The notes under the pieces are model-generated. The model was not told the origin of the DNA, searched no databases, and worked only from the letters and a program-made list of their open reading frames with translations. Below are positions 10,843 through 23,506 of a DNA stretch of 64,000 nucleotides, in pieces; position 1 is the first letter of the stretch; each line of letters starts with the position of its first letter. The DNA is from Hofstenia miamia (taxonomy: Eukaryota; Xenacoelomorpha; Acoela; Hofsteniidae), in assembly GCA_900660155.1 (NCBI GenBank), contig CABFPE010000118.1, positions 473,818 through 537,817 on the forward strand, in the 5' to 3' direction. The position numbers were made by a program, and so were the translations under genes.

Positions 10843-12128
10843 ATCATTATCATTGCTCTGATAAGGACCTTACTAGAGACGAAGTACTAACATCTGAAAA
10901 CCTCTTTTACTTTGAGGAGAATTTCGTCATTAAAAAATGCAAAAAAATAAGAATTTCTATACATGATTATCTAGCAGTTAGACAAGTGTTATATATATAT
11001 ATATATAGTGCAAAAACCTATATTTTGACAATTCTGCGTCAAATAAAACTGAAATTTGTTGAAATAGGCGTCACCTTTGTCTCTTTAATCCTTATGAACT
11101 TGGTGAAATTACGACAGTCGCCAAAAATAATAAGCTATTTCCCACTATCTGGCAAAATAATTGATTTAATTATTGATAATCCGAGAAACTAATTAAAATT
11201 GGACAAACGTAAATTACGTCTGGTTACGGGAAATTTTCAAATTGGTTTAATATTTTTACAAAATTTGTTTCAATAGAAAATGATTAGACTATTTCCATGG
11301 AAATTATACGTGAAAAACTTTATTTGGAAAATGAGTAAACTATGAAATCGTTAGCAGCATTCAAAGATAACAAATGTTAACACGTTTTCAGATAATCCTA
11401 CATTTAAGAAAAAAGTAATATCGATGAATTTTACAAAAATCGGAAAATACTATAATTATAAAAAAGTCAAACTGCAATATGTCTATTACAAGTCATTGGA
11501 ACACATCTTTATATGCAAGCCGACTTTTTTAATGACATCATAAAAATTTAATTGCACCACTTATCAATTTTGCAAGATTTTATTGAAATATGACAGCATT
11601 AATAACAAATCGAAATATGGAAGGATGTGCACTGAAAACGTCCAGTGTATTCAAAGTTGCATTTTGCTGAGAAAAATTAAAGAAAATTAACTTTTTGTTA
11701 AGTATTTGTTGTAAACTTATGCATTGTCGTTTCATTAAAAACATCCATTTTCGATAAATAAAAATTAATGAAATTTCTATTTTAAAGAGGTGAATTGCCT
11801 AATGAATTTTTTATCACATTAATATTTTTTCATTTAGTGGAAATTGTTACAAAAAATTTAAGTATTTTAGTAATGATTTTGTTTTGAGTGCTTGGTTGGT
11901 AATACTATTTGATGACGAAATATGTTGCAAGAATAATTGTATCATAAATGTTTAGCAAACTAGATATATTCAGTAATTATATTATTAATTTGTTAAACTG
12001 ATTTTGTACTTATTTGATAAACGAACTTATATAATTATATATATTATAAGTATTTAGTTTATTTTATGATGCTTAATAATTTGGTTTTTGCAGATATCTA
12101 ACTTTTGCAATGTTTATAGTGTATACAG

Positions 12129-12171
<43 letters not shown>
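10843..12171. other. AT-rich non-coding stretch with short (TA)n tracts
   Basis: Apart from (TA)n at about 10989-11005 and 12130-12172, nothing beyond AT-rich sequence is seen. The ORFs are short and without recognisable motifs. Confidence 0.55.
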
Positions 12172-12176
<5 letters not shown>

Positions 12177-12179
12177 TAT

Positions 12180-12724
12180 CAGAGATGGAAGTGAAGCGGG
12201 TCAATCCATGGGGCAGGATGGGGCGGGGCAGTTTGGGCGGGTATGGGGAACAAATTTTCTAAAGTGGGTGCCCATGGGGCAAAAGTTGGGCAAAAAACAT
12301 TCTGGAGTTGAGAAAACTGAACCAAAAAAATTGCTAATTTTTAACATTCTAAGAGTAATTTTCTTAAATCAAAGTTCTCTGCTTGATAAAATTTTGCCGT
12401 ATTTTGAAAAATTACCATGCATTTTTCACTCTTGGTGAAATTTGATTCTATTCAATAATACCAAAAAGATCAATTTTATCTTATTGATTTGTCATCAATA
12501 GGTTTTGCAATTACACTGGAAATTATGCAATTAACCTTGAATAAATATATTCCATAAAATATTAGCTTTTACAGTTAAACTTAAATAATATTTTGTTATT
12601 ACTAATGGTTTCCATATCTATTGTCATCACATTTGTTATTAAATTCCAATTAGAAGTAATAGAAGAGATGGTCCTTGGGGCGGGGCAGGGTAGTTCACAA
12701 AAATCTGCCCCACTTCCATCTCTG
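12180..12724. mobile_element. hAT-like MITE with GGGGC-rich ends
   Basis: Left end CAGAGATGGAAGTGAAGCGG and right end, reverse complement CAGAGATGGAAGTGGGGCAG, share 15 consecutive bases. CAGAG fits hAT termini. Subterminal GGGGCA/GGGGCG motifs are mirrored: the left side has several on the plus strand, and the right side has both TGCCCC and GGGGCGGGGC. Flanking octamers AAATATAT and AAACACAC match at 5 of 8, a weak duplication possibly blurred by the microsatellites on both sides. No coding content. Confidence 0.65.
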
Positions 12725-12726
12725 AA

Positions 12727-12732
<6 letters not shown>

Positions 12733-12757
<25 letters not shown>

Positions 12758-12789
12758 CATAATATATATACTCACCAAAATTGAGTGAA
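12733..12789. repeat. (TA)n plus a 33-bp unit repeated at 29650
   Basis: A (TA)n tract is followed by 33 bp (12757-12789) ending ACTCACCAAAATTGAGTGAA, identical to 29650-29682, where it also follows (TA)n. ACTCA/TGAGT form a small inverted repeat. This may be the end of a repeat element whose body continues into the adjacent gap. Confidence 0.7.
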
Positions 12790-13789
12790 NNNNNNNNNNN
12801 NNNNNNNNNNNNNNNNNNNNNNNNNNNNNNNNNNNNNNNNNNNNNNNNNNNNNNNNNNNNNNNNNNNNNNNNNNNNNNNNNNNNNNNNNNNNNNNNNNNN
12901 NNNNNNNNNNNNNNNNNNNNNNNNNNNNNNNNNNNNNNNNNNNNNNNNNNNNNNNNNNNNNNNNNNNNNNNNNNNNNNNNNNNNNNNNNNNNNNNNNNNN
13001 NNNNNNNNNNNNNNNNNNNNNNNNNNNNNNNNNNNNNNNNNNNNNNNNNNNNNNNNNNNNNNNNNNNNNNNNNNNNNNNNNNNNNNNNNNNNNNNNNNNN
13101 NNNNNNNNNNNNNNNNNNNNNNNNNNNNNNNNNNNNNNNNNNNNNNNNNNNNNNNNNNNNNNNNNNNNNNNNNNNNNNNNNNNNNNNNNNNNNNNNNNNN
13201 NNNNNNNNNNNNNNNNNNNNNNNNNNNNNNNNNNNNNNNNNNNNNNNNNNNNNNNNNNNNNNNNNNNNNNNNNNNNNNNNNNNNNNNNNNNNNNNNNNNN
13301 NNNNNNNNNNNNNNNNNNNNNNNNNNNNNNNNNNNNNNNNNNNNNNNNNNNNNNNNNNNNNNNNNNNNNNNNNNNNNNNNNNNNNNNNNNNNNNNNNNNN
13401 NNNNNNNNNNNNNNNNNNNNNNNNNNNNNNNNNNNNNNNNNNNNNNNNNNNNNNNNNNNNNNNNNNNNNNNNNNNNNNNNNNNNNNNNNNNNNNNNNNNN
13501 NNNNNNNNNNNNNNNNNNNNNNNNNNNNNNNNNNNNNNNNNNNNNNNNNNNNNNNNNNNNNNNNNNNNNNNNNNNNNNNNNNNNNNNNNNNNNNNNNNNN
13601 NNNNNNNNNNNNNNNNNNNNNNNNNNNNNNNNNNNNNNNNNNNNNNNNNNNNNNNNNNNNNNNNNNNNNNNNNNNNNNNNNNNNNNNNNNNNNNNNNNNN
13701 NNNNNNNNNNNNNNNNNNNNNNNNNNNNNNNNNNNNNNNNNNNNNNNNNNNNNNNNNNNNNNNNNNNNNNNNNNNNNNNNNNNNNNNNN
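12790..13789. other. Assembly gap of exactly 1000 N
   Basis: Placeholder gap; true length unknown. Apparent ORFs spanning it are meaningless. Confidence 0.99.
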
Positions 13790-13869
13790 TTTTTGTAATC
13801 AATTTTAAGAAATCGTTTCTGTTTGCATTAAGATTTCTAGAATTAATATATATATATATATATATATAT

Positions 13870-14729
13870 AGGGTGTTCATAAAGTCTTGTTTACTTATGT
13901 GAACGGGAAATGAAAAAGCAATAATTTATTAACACAAAAAACATACCAAAACCAAATATAATCAGAAATGTCCTCCATTACTGTCAATACAAGATTGCCA
14001 CCAATTTTGCATATTGATAAACGTATTCCGTTTCGGGTGGGATATTATTGATAGCATTAGGGATAAACTGTTTCAATTGTTCTATGTTTTGGGGCTTTTG
14101 GCTGTATACATCTTCTTTCACTGTTCCCCACAAGATGAAATCAAAGGGTGTCAAGTCCGGGCTTCTGGGGGCCGAGCAATTGGCCCTTTGCGTCCGATCC
14201 ATCTATCAGGAAATTTTCCAATCCCCAGTGAGGAGGAGCACCATCCTGTTGGAAAATAGTTCTACTGATGCGTTTAGACGACCCATTTCTGAAACAGCAT
14301 AGTTTTGAAGCATTTGAAGATAGGACACAGTTGTGATGGTTGGTTCTTCAAAGAAAAAGGCCCAATTACACGATCACTGTAGACTGCACACCAAACGTTT
14401 ACACCAACACTTTTCATAGGAACTTCTTCAATGACATTAGGATTTTCATAATCCCAAATAACAGCATGGTGTGAATTTCCTTTAACGGAGAGAGTGAATT
14501 TAGCCTCATTTGAAAAACATAAATTTTGAATGCAATTTTCATCATTGGCAGATCACAACTGCATTTCTTCAAAGAAAATTTTTCTTGACATGTAATCATC
14601 TTGCAGTAGTTGGTGAATTCTTTTCATTTTGAACGTTCTCATGCCAATCTCATACTTTAATACCATGTGAATGCTTGAATGGGGCATTTCTAATTTATGA
14701 CTTTACTAGAAAGGGACTTTATGGACACC

Positions 14730-14732
<3 letters not shown>
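13870..14732 (-). pseudogene. Mariner-like DNA transposon, broken
   Basis: The ends GGGTGTTCATAAAGTC (left) and the complement of the right end, GGGTGTCCATAAAGTC, form imperfect TIRs, and the element lies within (TA)n, the TA target of Tc1/mariner. Read on the minus strand, fragments in several frames give FSNEAKFTLS (first acidic site, Asp replaced by Asn), QQDGAPPHWG (second Asp) and RSPDLTPFDFILWG (third Asp), then VKEDVYSQKPQ. This order matches the mariner-superfamily group common in arthropods. At about 860 bp it lacks most of the N-terminal DNA-binding region, and there are stops and frame changes between motifs, so it is inactive. The 3'-terminal open frame is 13984-14202. Confidence 0.85.

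Positions 14733-14767
<35 letters not shown>
14733..14767. repeat. (TA)n microsatellite
   Basis: Right-hand half of the TA tract that hosts the mariner-like element; the left half is 13848-13870. A TA tract offers many equivalent target sites, so the exact duplicated TA cannot be identified. Confidence 0.9.
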
Positions 14768-14770
<3 letters not shown>

Positions 14771-17700
14771 AATGCACTGTTTTTAAGTATACTAACTCCA
14801 TGTATATAACAACGTTTCATAATGCACGTGAATTAAATGTAAATGATTTTAAATATTGTCTAAATATTACAGCAAAGACAAGAGTGAACTTTACGCAGTG
14901 GCAGGGCTTCGTAATAGCGCACTAACTGATTAATACCCACATTGAAATCCTGAAATTTTATAATCACCTCGATTAAATATATAATACTGTCTAGGGAGTG
15001 ACTTGGGATACCATTAGACCCAACTCGATTTCGGGCTTCGGAAATGCTCGGGTATCAAATTTTTGGATCGGTTGGGGTACAAGCCTTAGATTGTTTGATC
15101 AAAGAGTTAGTGATGGTAATCACCAATCGATTGAGAAAGTCGCTAAGTAGTGCCAATGATTGGTTATTTCTCTTATCAGGAAATTACTGATATTATTTAT
15201 TGTTTGATTGGAGAGGGATTCTTGCCGTTAAATGTTTTGAATCAAAATTCTACATTTCGGGTCAACTGATAAATGTTAGGATTGTGTTCGGGTAACGAAT
15301 ATTCTGATCGAGTCGGTTTTGGGTCCATGATACACTCATATTTTAATGTTCATTCTCTACTACTCTCCATGAGCGATCACTGATATAACTATGCATTGGA
15401 GGGCGTGGTTGTTTTAAAGTTTTAAAATAATGGGGCCTTAAAGCTTTAGACGTTGTAGTCCTGCCTCTACTTATGTTTTATGCTCATATTGTATTTCAGA
15501 TGCATATTGTTTAGAAAAATCCTTATTAATTCAATGTGTGACTTAGTCGACTTTTACTATGTAGATAGTACTAAAATTGGGGGACATTATTACGAATATT
15601 AGTCCTATTGACTACCTTAATCTACACTTGTTTTCAATATATTGATAATTATTGCATAAACTGTCAGTTCAATAATTCCCTTTATATTTATAGGATTTAC
15701 TCAATATGTACTTTTGTTGATCCACTCATGAAATCATTTTTCTGTCTGAGCAGGCTTGAATTTTCAATTTTTGGCTTTTTTACACAGAAATATAATGCTA
15801 CAGCTTTATCAGAAGAACACGAAATTTCAGGTATGCAAACTAGTACCTAATTAAGTATTGATTGAGAACTTTAGCTGTTTTTAAATATTTGAACTCCAAA
15901 AGTGAATCCCGAGTTTGGACTCGCGGGATTACGAACGTTTGCTGCACTATTTTATTGTTATGCAGACTTTCAGGCACTTAAATAAAGCAAAATTATTTTG
16001 GCCTCTTAAAAAAGTTGAGTTTGCAGAGCCTGATCTGACGCTGTTATCAGAGCGTTTTTCATCCAGTGGATGTTTATTTCTTGAAAGAAAAACTTCGTGA
16101 ATGCATTTCGTGTATCGAATATCTTTTTGCGTGTATTCGTGTATTAGTCATCATCAAAGGTCTATGCAAACTAATATATTCTTGTTGAATTTCATACATT
16201 AATAAGTTTATATTACATATTAACTACATTGTAATAAAAGTAATTTCAATGGAAAGCATAGCTGAACTACAAATACATTTCTACATGTTATAGACTAGGC
16301 CAGAATTGTTTATTCTGTTGTTTGTAATTGAAAACTTTGTGTATTTTTCATGTACTTGTATATAAATGAAAATACTCTTATCGCTATTGCTTGATGTTAA
16401 AATATTGGTCTACTTATAACTATGATATAAATCACAAAGTTTTATATAAAAATATTAACTATATATAGAAAGGTTCCGCTCAAAATGACACTCATTGCGT
16501 GCTTAGGAATCCTATTCAGATGTCTTACCTAAATATTGCCTTTTTATTGGCAGACTGCATTTCAAAAATCATTTAATGAAATATACAATTTTAAATCAAT
16601 ACGTATGTGTGTACATCAATGACTCATAAAAAGTTGACATAGTGGCAATATCCGTTCCAAAATATCAAAGTTTATGCTAACTCCTCCTTTTTGAACAACC
16701 TCTATTTAATTAGAAATATTTGTTACTATGCAAAAATATAGTGCGGAGTATTTTCAAACTACTTATAAAATATGTGGCCGGAATCTATGTTAAGGGTTAC
16801 CAAGGTATATATTTGTTTATTTTCTTCACATACTCTCTAATATTATTTGTAATACAATTTTTTTACTTTGAGAGATTAGAATTAATGTTTTGGTGGTTTT
16901 GATTAATTACATTTAATCAAATTTGCAATTCTTTGAAATTCTATTTTACAAAGATAATTGTAAAATTGGATTTCACCTATCTCCTAAGAAGCATGAAAAA
17001 AGCTTGGTTTAATTCAACGTTTTTTAATTTTTAGGCCAATTAGATCCGCTGTGGCTTTTCATATGCTCAAATATGTTTGGGTAGGGGTTGAACACAAGAA
17101 CTATTGACTATTTTAAATCTTAAGTTCATAGTTATCCTAGACAGTGGACTTTTTCAAGGACTTATTCTGACGAACTTTGGCTAGTTCAAAAGTAGAAATC
17201 CATAATTTCCAGTCAAACTAAGTTAGTCTATGATTCATTTGTTGTTCTTGCGCACAACTAGACGATGTCTACAGAAAATGCCAGAATTAATAGAACAGCT
17301 AGAAAATCCATTTTTCATAAATTCAACAATAATTGTTTGGACTTAATACATACAACGCTACAACACAGCCTGAAAAACTGGGCCAAAGAATGATTTTCAG
17401 ACAAAGTTTCAATATGATAAACTGAAGTTTCTTAGACGATTTAGAAATTTTCTATGTTATAAGTAGAAGTACTTGGTCAAACATGTTTTAGGTTAAGCAC
17501 AAGAGATGTGGTAGGGATGCATTGTCTGGTCCGTTAACACGTCTTAGTTCATGGTCCATGGAAACATGGATAGTAGTCTGTCCGGAGAAATGTTGAAGCA
17601 AAATTTAAATCTTAACATTCAGAGCGACTGCTATTTCAACAAGATTACTTTGCTACCGCAATGCACATTACTTCTGTAAAATCATAGACAGTTTGCGAAT

Positions 17701-19761
17701 ATCATTTCTCCAAGTTAACTTGGGCGCTTTCCGAATTATAATATCATAGTTTGAATGATTCAGAGCAACACTTAGAGACCAGGTAATGCAATAACTAGAA
17801 TGTTGTCGGAGAGCAGAAAACTTCAAAGTTTTGTTCTTCAATGCTCTTGACATGAAATTTGTTATTGTATAATGGGGTATCCTATCCTACAAAATAATAG
17901 AGTTTACGTTTTGGTATAAATAGTATTATGCATTTGATCAAAATAGATATTTCCGATGCTCAGTTCATGTTTTCTTGATTACTCTTACTTGCATAGCATG
18001 GCTATCACTGTAGACAAATATCTTTATTTTTCCGTAAAATTTCCTAGAAACCATTGGTCAGAAACTGCCAGGGTTATGATATAATGAGAAGACTGCTTTC
18101 CTTTCGGTGTGTTGCAAGGCAATGCATATTTAAATATGTATCACATTGGGGTGTTTCAATTATAAATAGTAACCACTGAGAGCTTAGTTACAATTGCAAT
18201 AGAATTGTTCATCGTTTACGCAGTTTTATTTTTCAAAAAAATATGTTAAAATTAAATTGATACATATTCTTAAGTAGATTCCAAAGGAAATAACGATCAA
18301 TGAACATATCATTTAGTATATGTTAGTACTAGCAATTCAGACGATATCCCAAATATTTTATATTTTTACTATTAAATTTTAATGTATAGACATTTCCAGA
18401 CGAGAAGCTAAATAGCTCATTTGAATTGGCAGCAAGAACGTCAGCATCTACTAAATTTACTGGCCTTGATTTATTATAGATGCAAAAGGATTAAATGTAA
18501 CATAATAAAAATCCAAAAAAGATACAGGTGCTGAGAAGACATCTGAGTCCAATTAAACTGAAAGAAATTCATTTAATCAGTGGGCGTTTAACAAATTAAT
18601 CAGGCGAATATTGCTATATAACATAATAATGGAATTATGCAATAAAAATTGGCATTCAAATTGTTACATAAAATGATTAAGCGCATGGTCATAATTTTAC
18701 TATACAATCAATGCGTGCACTGATATCATGTATATAGAGATTATATTATTTTTAAAAGTACACAAACATGGAAATCGTATATGGAAGTTCCAAAAATACC
18801 TGAATACATCTTCATGTAGTAATTAAAATGACTTTATTGAATCCCCTTTTTTAAGTTCATTGTACTGCTGTTCGCAATAGAATGTCATGATTTGAAAAAA
18901 AATGTAATAGTCTTTTTCTATTATAGGAATTCGTTTATCATTTTAAAAAATCTCTAAGTTCTACCTGAAAATCGTATTTGGAACTTGGAATTTTTTGAAC
19001 ATTTTAAATTAAGTTTACATTTATTCGCGCCAATATCATTTTAAACTTCTCTGACCATACTGTTCAGCAAAATATTTAAATTTTGGAAATATTGCATTCA
19101 AAATCGGTAGCAGGATTTTTACTAGAATCTAATAACGCGTCTTCGATATTTATGAACATAATCTTAATCGAAAGTTATATCAATAATTAACATTGATATT
19201 AATCTTTAAAGCAGCAACCAAAAGACGAAGAGAACTAATTAGGTCATTTCAAATTCAAATAGTTTGAAACCTGTCTTAACAATGATCAGATCAGCTATCA
19301 TTCTTTGCTCTGATGTTATTCTACTTTAGTGTGTTATTAAAATTAGTGTATGATTCCGAAGAAATGATGTTTGAGGTTGAATTTTTAAAGAAAACTAAGC
19401 AGGAAACCACTTTTAGACTACTGAAGAACAGGAATACTCACTAAAACCGACAAAATAGTAAACATTTTCCCCAAACCTACTACTGGTGGTACACCAAACA
19501 CGAAAAACATTTTGGTCTTTGACTATGATGTTGAAATGATTCTATTATAGGGTAGTATAACCAATTAATGGGCCACTTCTATTGTGCTTGGTAAAAACTT
19601 TATTTGTGGAGCCTGTGTGTTATGAGAATATAAAAATTATTCTTTTTCTATTTTAAGGCTTTAGTTGATGCTGCAACCAGATTTGTTTTTCAATTCGAAA
19701 ATTTTTCTAAGTGTCATGGAACAAGTGTAGTGGGGTCATGATATCCAATCTCAAATATTTG
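14768..19761. other. Long stretch without recognised genes
   Basis: AT-rich. About 14993-15345 is richer in GGGT/CCCA motifs (TCGGTTGGGG, TTCGGGTAACG, GAGTCGGTTTTGGGTCC) and resembles the ends of the hAT-type MITE at 34270-34824, but I could not define matching termini. A minus-strand ORF at 17668-17853 ends close to a possible splice donor and contains no motif I recognise. No RNA gene seen. Confidence 0.45.
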
Positions 19762-19769
19762 TGTGCACC

Positions 19770-20011
19770 ATGGGCGTACGCAGGATTTTCTGATGGGGGC
19801 ATCTCAGTCATGATCAAGTGAGTCACAAAATCGGGACGTCGTCTGGGGAAAATTTTGAAAAATTTGACCCGTAAAAATGCAATTCAGAACCTTTGTTTTT
19901 AACTTTTTTCATATTTTGCCCAATTTTTTTTTGATTTAGCCAATTAAAATAAATTTTGAAAACCTGATGAGGGGACATTCCACGGTGTACCCCCCTTCCA
20001 TACGTCACTGG
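19770..20011. mobile_element. Short MITE with 8-bp target duplication, copy 1
   Basis: Flanked by TGTGCACC (19762-19769) and TGGGCACC (20012-20019), 7 of 8 identical, so an hAT-type insertion is likely. Left end ATGGGCGTACGCAGG and right end complement CCAGTGACGTATGGAAGG are a weak inverted pair. Length is 242 bp with no coding content. Confidence 0.6.
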
Positions 20012-20476
20012 TGGGCACCATGACCCCTCTTCAGCTGTATACGATTATGGCTATGTTTTATTTAATTTAGTGTTTCTCTCGTACACTTAAATTATTGAAC
20101 TGAGACATTTCAAATTCGTGTTTTTGAATTGAATTGTAAGAAAGGGCGTAATGCACCCCTATTTCCCTTACATCTACCCATACATACAACAAATACTAAA
20201 ACTTTAGCTACAAATCTAAAAATAATAAACAATTTTGAAGACACATATTTACAATAAAACCATTGCTAGAAAATTTGCTATGCACTGACTTTTTTTAAAA
20301 ACCCCAAAAAATGTTGTTTGGTATTGCTAAGTATTTTGTGTTTTTGCTAACTTTTTAAATAAATTTAAATTTTCTCTTTTTGGATTTTAACTGAATGTTT
20401 ATTCCACATAGAGCAAGTGGTATTGGGAAAGGCATTTTTTCCAGATATTTGTTCATAATTTGTACATTTTTAATAT

Positions 20477-20690
20477 GTGGATAGGGACTTATGTAAGATT
20501 TTCTGACGAAGGAACATTTCAATCATTAATAAGCTGATGATCAAATTTTGTATAATATTGAAAAATAAACCAAAAAAATGCATTTCATTTACCGAAAATT
20601 TTTTGACTTAGACATTAAAAATCAATTTTGGAAAATCTGACGTGGGACATTCTACCACATCCCCTTTCACACGCCACTGTGTGTACTTGC
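20477..20690. mobile_element. Short MITE, copy 2 (older)
   Basis: Related to 19770-20011 along its whole length: GATTTTCTGA near the left end, a central AAAATTTTG / AATGCA stretch, then ATTTTGGAAAATCTGACGTG and ACGCCACTG at the right. It is clearly more diverged than copy 1 and has no recognisable target duplication, which fits an older insertion. Confidence 0.55.
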
Positions 20691-20954
20691 TCTTCTGCAA
20701 TATTAATTAAAGGTCTTCAGAAAGCTATTGTTTTCTTAAATGTTAATAACTAAACTGTGAAACTATATATTAAATTACCGAGGTTAAATATCTAGTGGTT
20801 GCAGCTTTATACTTGTCTGTTGATGCTGTACATTATACTAATAGACTAGTTAAGAAGCCTCTTTATTCTGTTCTTATTAATCATAATTAAGTTATTGAAA
20901 AAGGTACAAGCATATGCAAATTGCTAACAACAGATGCATAAATTGCTGATTTAT

Positions 20955-21166
20955 CCTGTGTGACATTTCTAATTTATGTCATTCTTGTAGTTTTATTATC
21001 CATAGAATCTCCGAAGTTCAAGTTGATGTCGATGACCACCCCCAAAATGTTACAGATGCTTTTGGAGCGAAGACAATTAACTGCGTCTAAATTCATGTTC
21101 ATATTCAGCGTGTTTACTTTAAAATACTGGATAACGTTGCTCTTGCAGGATTCTAATATTAACCTC
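20955..21166 (-). pseudogene. Possible LINE reverse transcriptase fragment
   Basis: The minus-strand frame includes ILGVVIDINLNFGDSMDNKT followed by a stop. It resembles the post-catalytic LGV-x-iD-x-nLnF-x-x-H segment of CR1/Jockey-type LINE reverse transcriptases, preceded by a plausible CKS-x-V...N-L-D-A-V-N segment. The match rests on one motif and no other RT blocks are visible nearby. Chance or another element cannot be excluded. Confidence 0.35.
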
Positions 21167-22279
21167 TTCTGCTGATATATTAGTTTATTGGGAACAAAAA
21201 ACAGACATTCTCATAGTAAAGTGATAGAAGTCACAAAAAAACGTTCACTTCGCAGATCATATTGAGTGTATGCTTCCTGACATCAGCTTTCGAATTTTCT
21301 TTATATTTGAGGGAAGTAAAAAACTAACGAAATTTTTTTTTTGGGCTTAATACTTTTTTGTAAGTGCTGGTCGTGAAAATTCACAGGATTGGCGAGCTAC
21401 TGCCTGATGGCCAACCCTTGAAAGCAAAGTGCATACATGTAGTTGATGTAAGCGGGATTGATAATTCACTTCCTCAGGAGGATTTGAAGACAATTTAGAC
21501 CACCTATCTTTTATTTGCCCGCCCTAATATTTTCTTCAACGGCATAGGCACTAAAACTATAAATAGGTTAGGCCTAACTGCAAAGAAGAAGAAAATACTT
21601 AAGCACCAATTGGTGACTTTAAGAATGGAATTCGATTGCTTTTACAAGTTTATTATCTTAAATTTAAGATTAAAGTTAAAACTCTGTGATCGTCTACAAT
21701 TCAAATGTTAAATTATTAATTTATTTATTATCTATATTTAATTTTATTCAATAGCAATTATTTATTGAATAGAGGAATTCTTTGAGATTTAATAGAAATA
21801 AAAAATCGCTCTATGTAGCTTAATGTTTTAATAAAAAATTCACATTGTAATCAAATAAAGCGGCACGTTTACTACTAACTCAATATATCAATCTCAATGT
21901 AATTATCATTTTATAAAAAATTGATTTCGACATTTATATTCAATTAAGCTATTCTATACATCAACATGATTCAAAATAATAGAATGGTTTTCTAAATTTG
22001 TTCTTTACAAAGCTAGGAAAGCCAATAAGTAGCTTTATTAAGATTTGTTTAAAATTTCTGGTTGAAAAGCTCTTGGATTTTACACAACAATTAGGTAATT
22101 TATTGATTAATTAAGCAACTAAAACAGGACATGTGGTATTAAGTTTGGAATCAGATCAACATGAGATAACTATCAAAAGCCTTAGCTCGAGCTAGGTATG
22201 ACAAACAGCAGTTTATTACGTCAAAATTTAATGTATAATTGCGGATTGAGTTGTAGAGAAACAAAACTAATGCTTGGAT

Positions 22280-23506
22280 CAGAGATGCAAACCGAGTTAC
22301 CGGGTCACCGAGTCCTCGGGTAAAGGTTTTTAGAACGATATCACCGAGTCACCGAGTCAATACTTGAAAAAGCTCTCCAAAATTGGGTCACTTCGTGAGC
22401 AAATACTTCTATTCAAATTTAGTAATTTCGAAGAATCCTATTTCAAATTCAATTTACTGATAATTCTTTTAAATGATATCATAGTTGAAAAACTTAATTA
22501 CCATTTTTATACAACAAGTATAATATCTCTGTTATTGCATCCTATTTAAGCAGCTCACTTTACCACAACAATCATTAAATCAACACTCCAAGTAGATTTT
22601 GTAGGTCTACTTTCTTCTCTCTCTTCCACAATTTCGTTCGATAATTTCTAGATTAGTTTTACTCAACATTGATAATGAGATTCTCCAGGTTGAGAAACAA
22701 AAGCAGTAGCATTGCAAACACTGACAAAAGTTGTAAAAAAAATATAACCCGCATCACTATCACAATCTGAGAGAAACTTTTCAGCCGTAGAGAAGATTGC
22801 TTGAAAAATAGCCCCACAGCACCTCCAAACTAGAGATGAGTGTGGTGCGGTAATATCGCGGAATACCGCGTTATGACGCGGTAGCAATTTACACAATTGC
22901 GATGGTTAGCGGTAAAATAAAAATAAGTTGTGGTGGCATAAAAGTTATACAAATAAGGTGTTTCGTCTTAGGATTTAAAATCTCTAAGTATTTCCAAAAA
23001 AACTGTTTCTGAACCGAAACTATGAGATTTCACATGCTAATATTAAATGCAATTTACATATTTCATGCAAAATTTGATACTACCCTAATGAAACTGAACG
23101 AAATGACAAAATGCCTAATTTGTCTTCAAGCTTTTTTGCGAATGATCCATAACCCTAGAAAAATTCAGAAATATCTCTTTTCTAAAGAAGATAAAAATCG
23201 ATATTGTTGCGGTATACCGCGTTAAAATTTCGTTTATTGTGGTGGTTTGCGGTAAAAAACGGACATTGCGGTGGTTAGCGGTGAAAAAATTTCCTCTGCG
23301 GTGAAAATAATTTTATAAAATGTACCGCGCTCATCTCTAATCCAAACCCTTTGGAATCACAAGAAAAAAATTTTTGAAATCTAAATTTTAATCTTTTGCT
23401 TGATAAGTTTTTCCTTAAATGTTTGTCAACTGAGTCAATAACGTATCACAGGCCAGAGTTTTAATCGGGTCACCAGGTGATTATTTGTGTGCCGTTTGCA
23501 TTTCTG
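22280..23506 (+). pseudogene. Dead hAT element, copy 1, interrupted by a MITE
   Basis: The ends CAGAGATGCAAACCG and complement of the right end CAGAAATGCAAACGG form a 15-bp TIR with two mismatches, typical of hAT. At 22748-22800 the plus frame reads ASLSQSERNFSAVEKIA, matching the hAT C-terminal dimerisation motif (SERxFSA). That frame hits a stop, is interrupted at 22830 by the MITE, and resumes after 23347 to end in FEI-stop. Without the MITE the element is about 710 bp, so most of the transposase is deleted. Subterminal repeats of CACCGAGTC and GGGTCACC are visible. A relative lies at 38532-38948. Confidence 0.75.
22831..23339. mobile_element. hAT-type MITE nested in a hAT element
   Basis: Termini TAGAGATGAGTGTGGTGCGG and complement of right end TAGAGATGAGCGCGGTACA agree over about 16 bp with two differences. 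Flanked by CTCCAAAC (22823-22830) and ATCCAAAC (23340-23347), 7 of 8 identical, the hAT duplication length. The interior contains repeated GCGGTA/TACCGC words in both orientations (for example 22844-22890 and 23211-23285). No transposase. The related sequence at 38.8 kb lacks this insert. Confidence 0.85.

Noticed and set aside
12639-13902. Long ORFs of 337-413 codons across 12.6-13.9 kb
   Set aside because: They consist almost entirely of the 1000-N gap.
14993-15345. Another hAT-type MITE with GGGTC-rich ends
   Set aside because: Termini and target duplication could not be matched.
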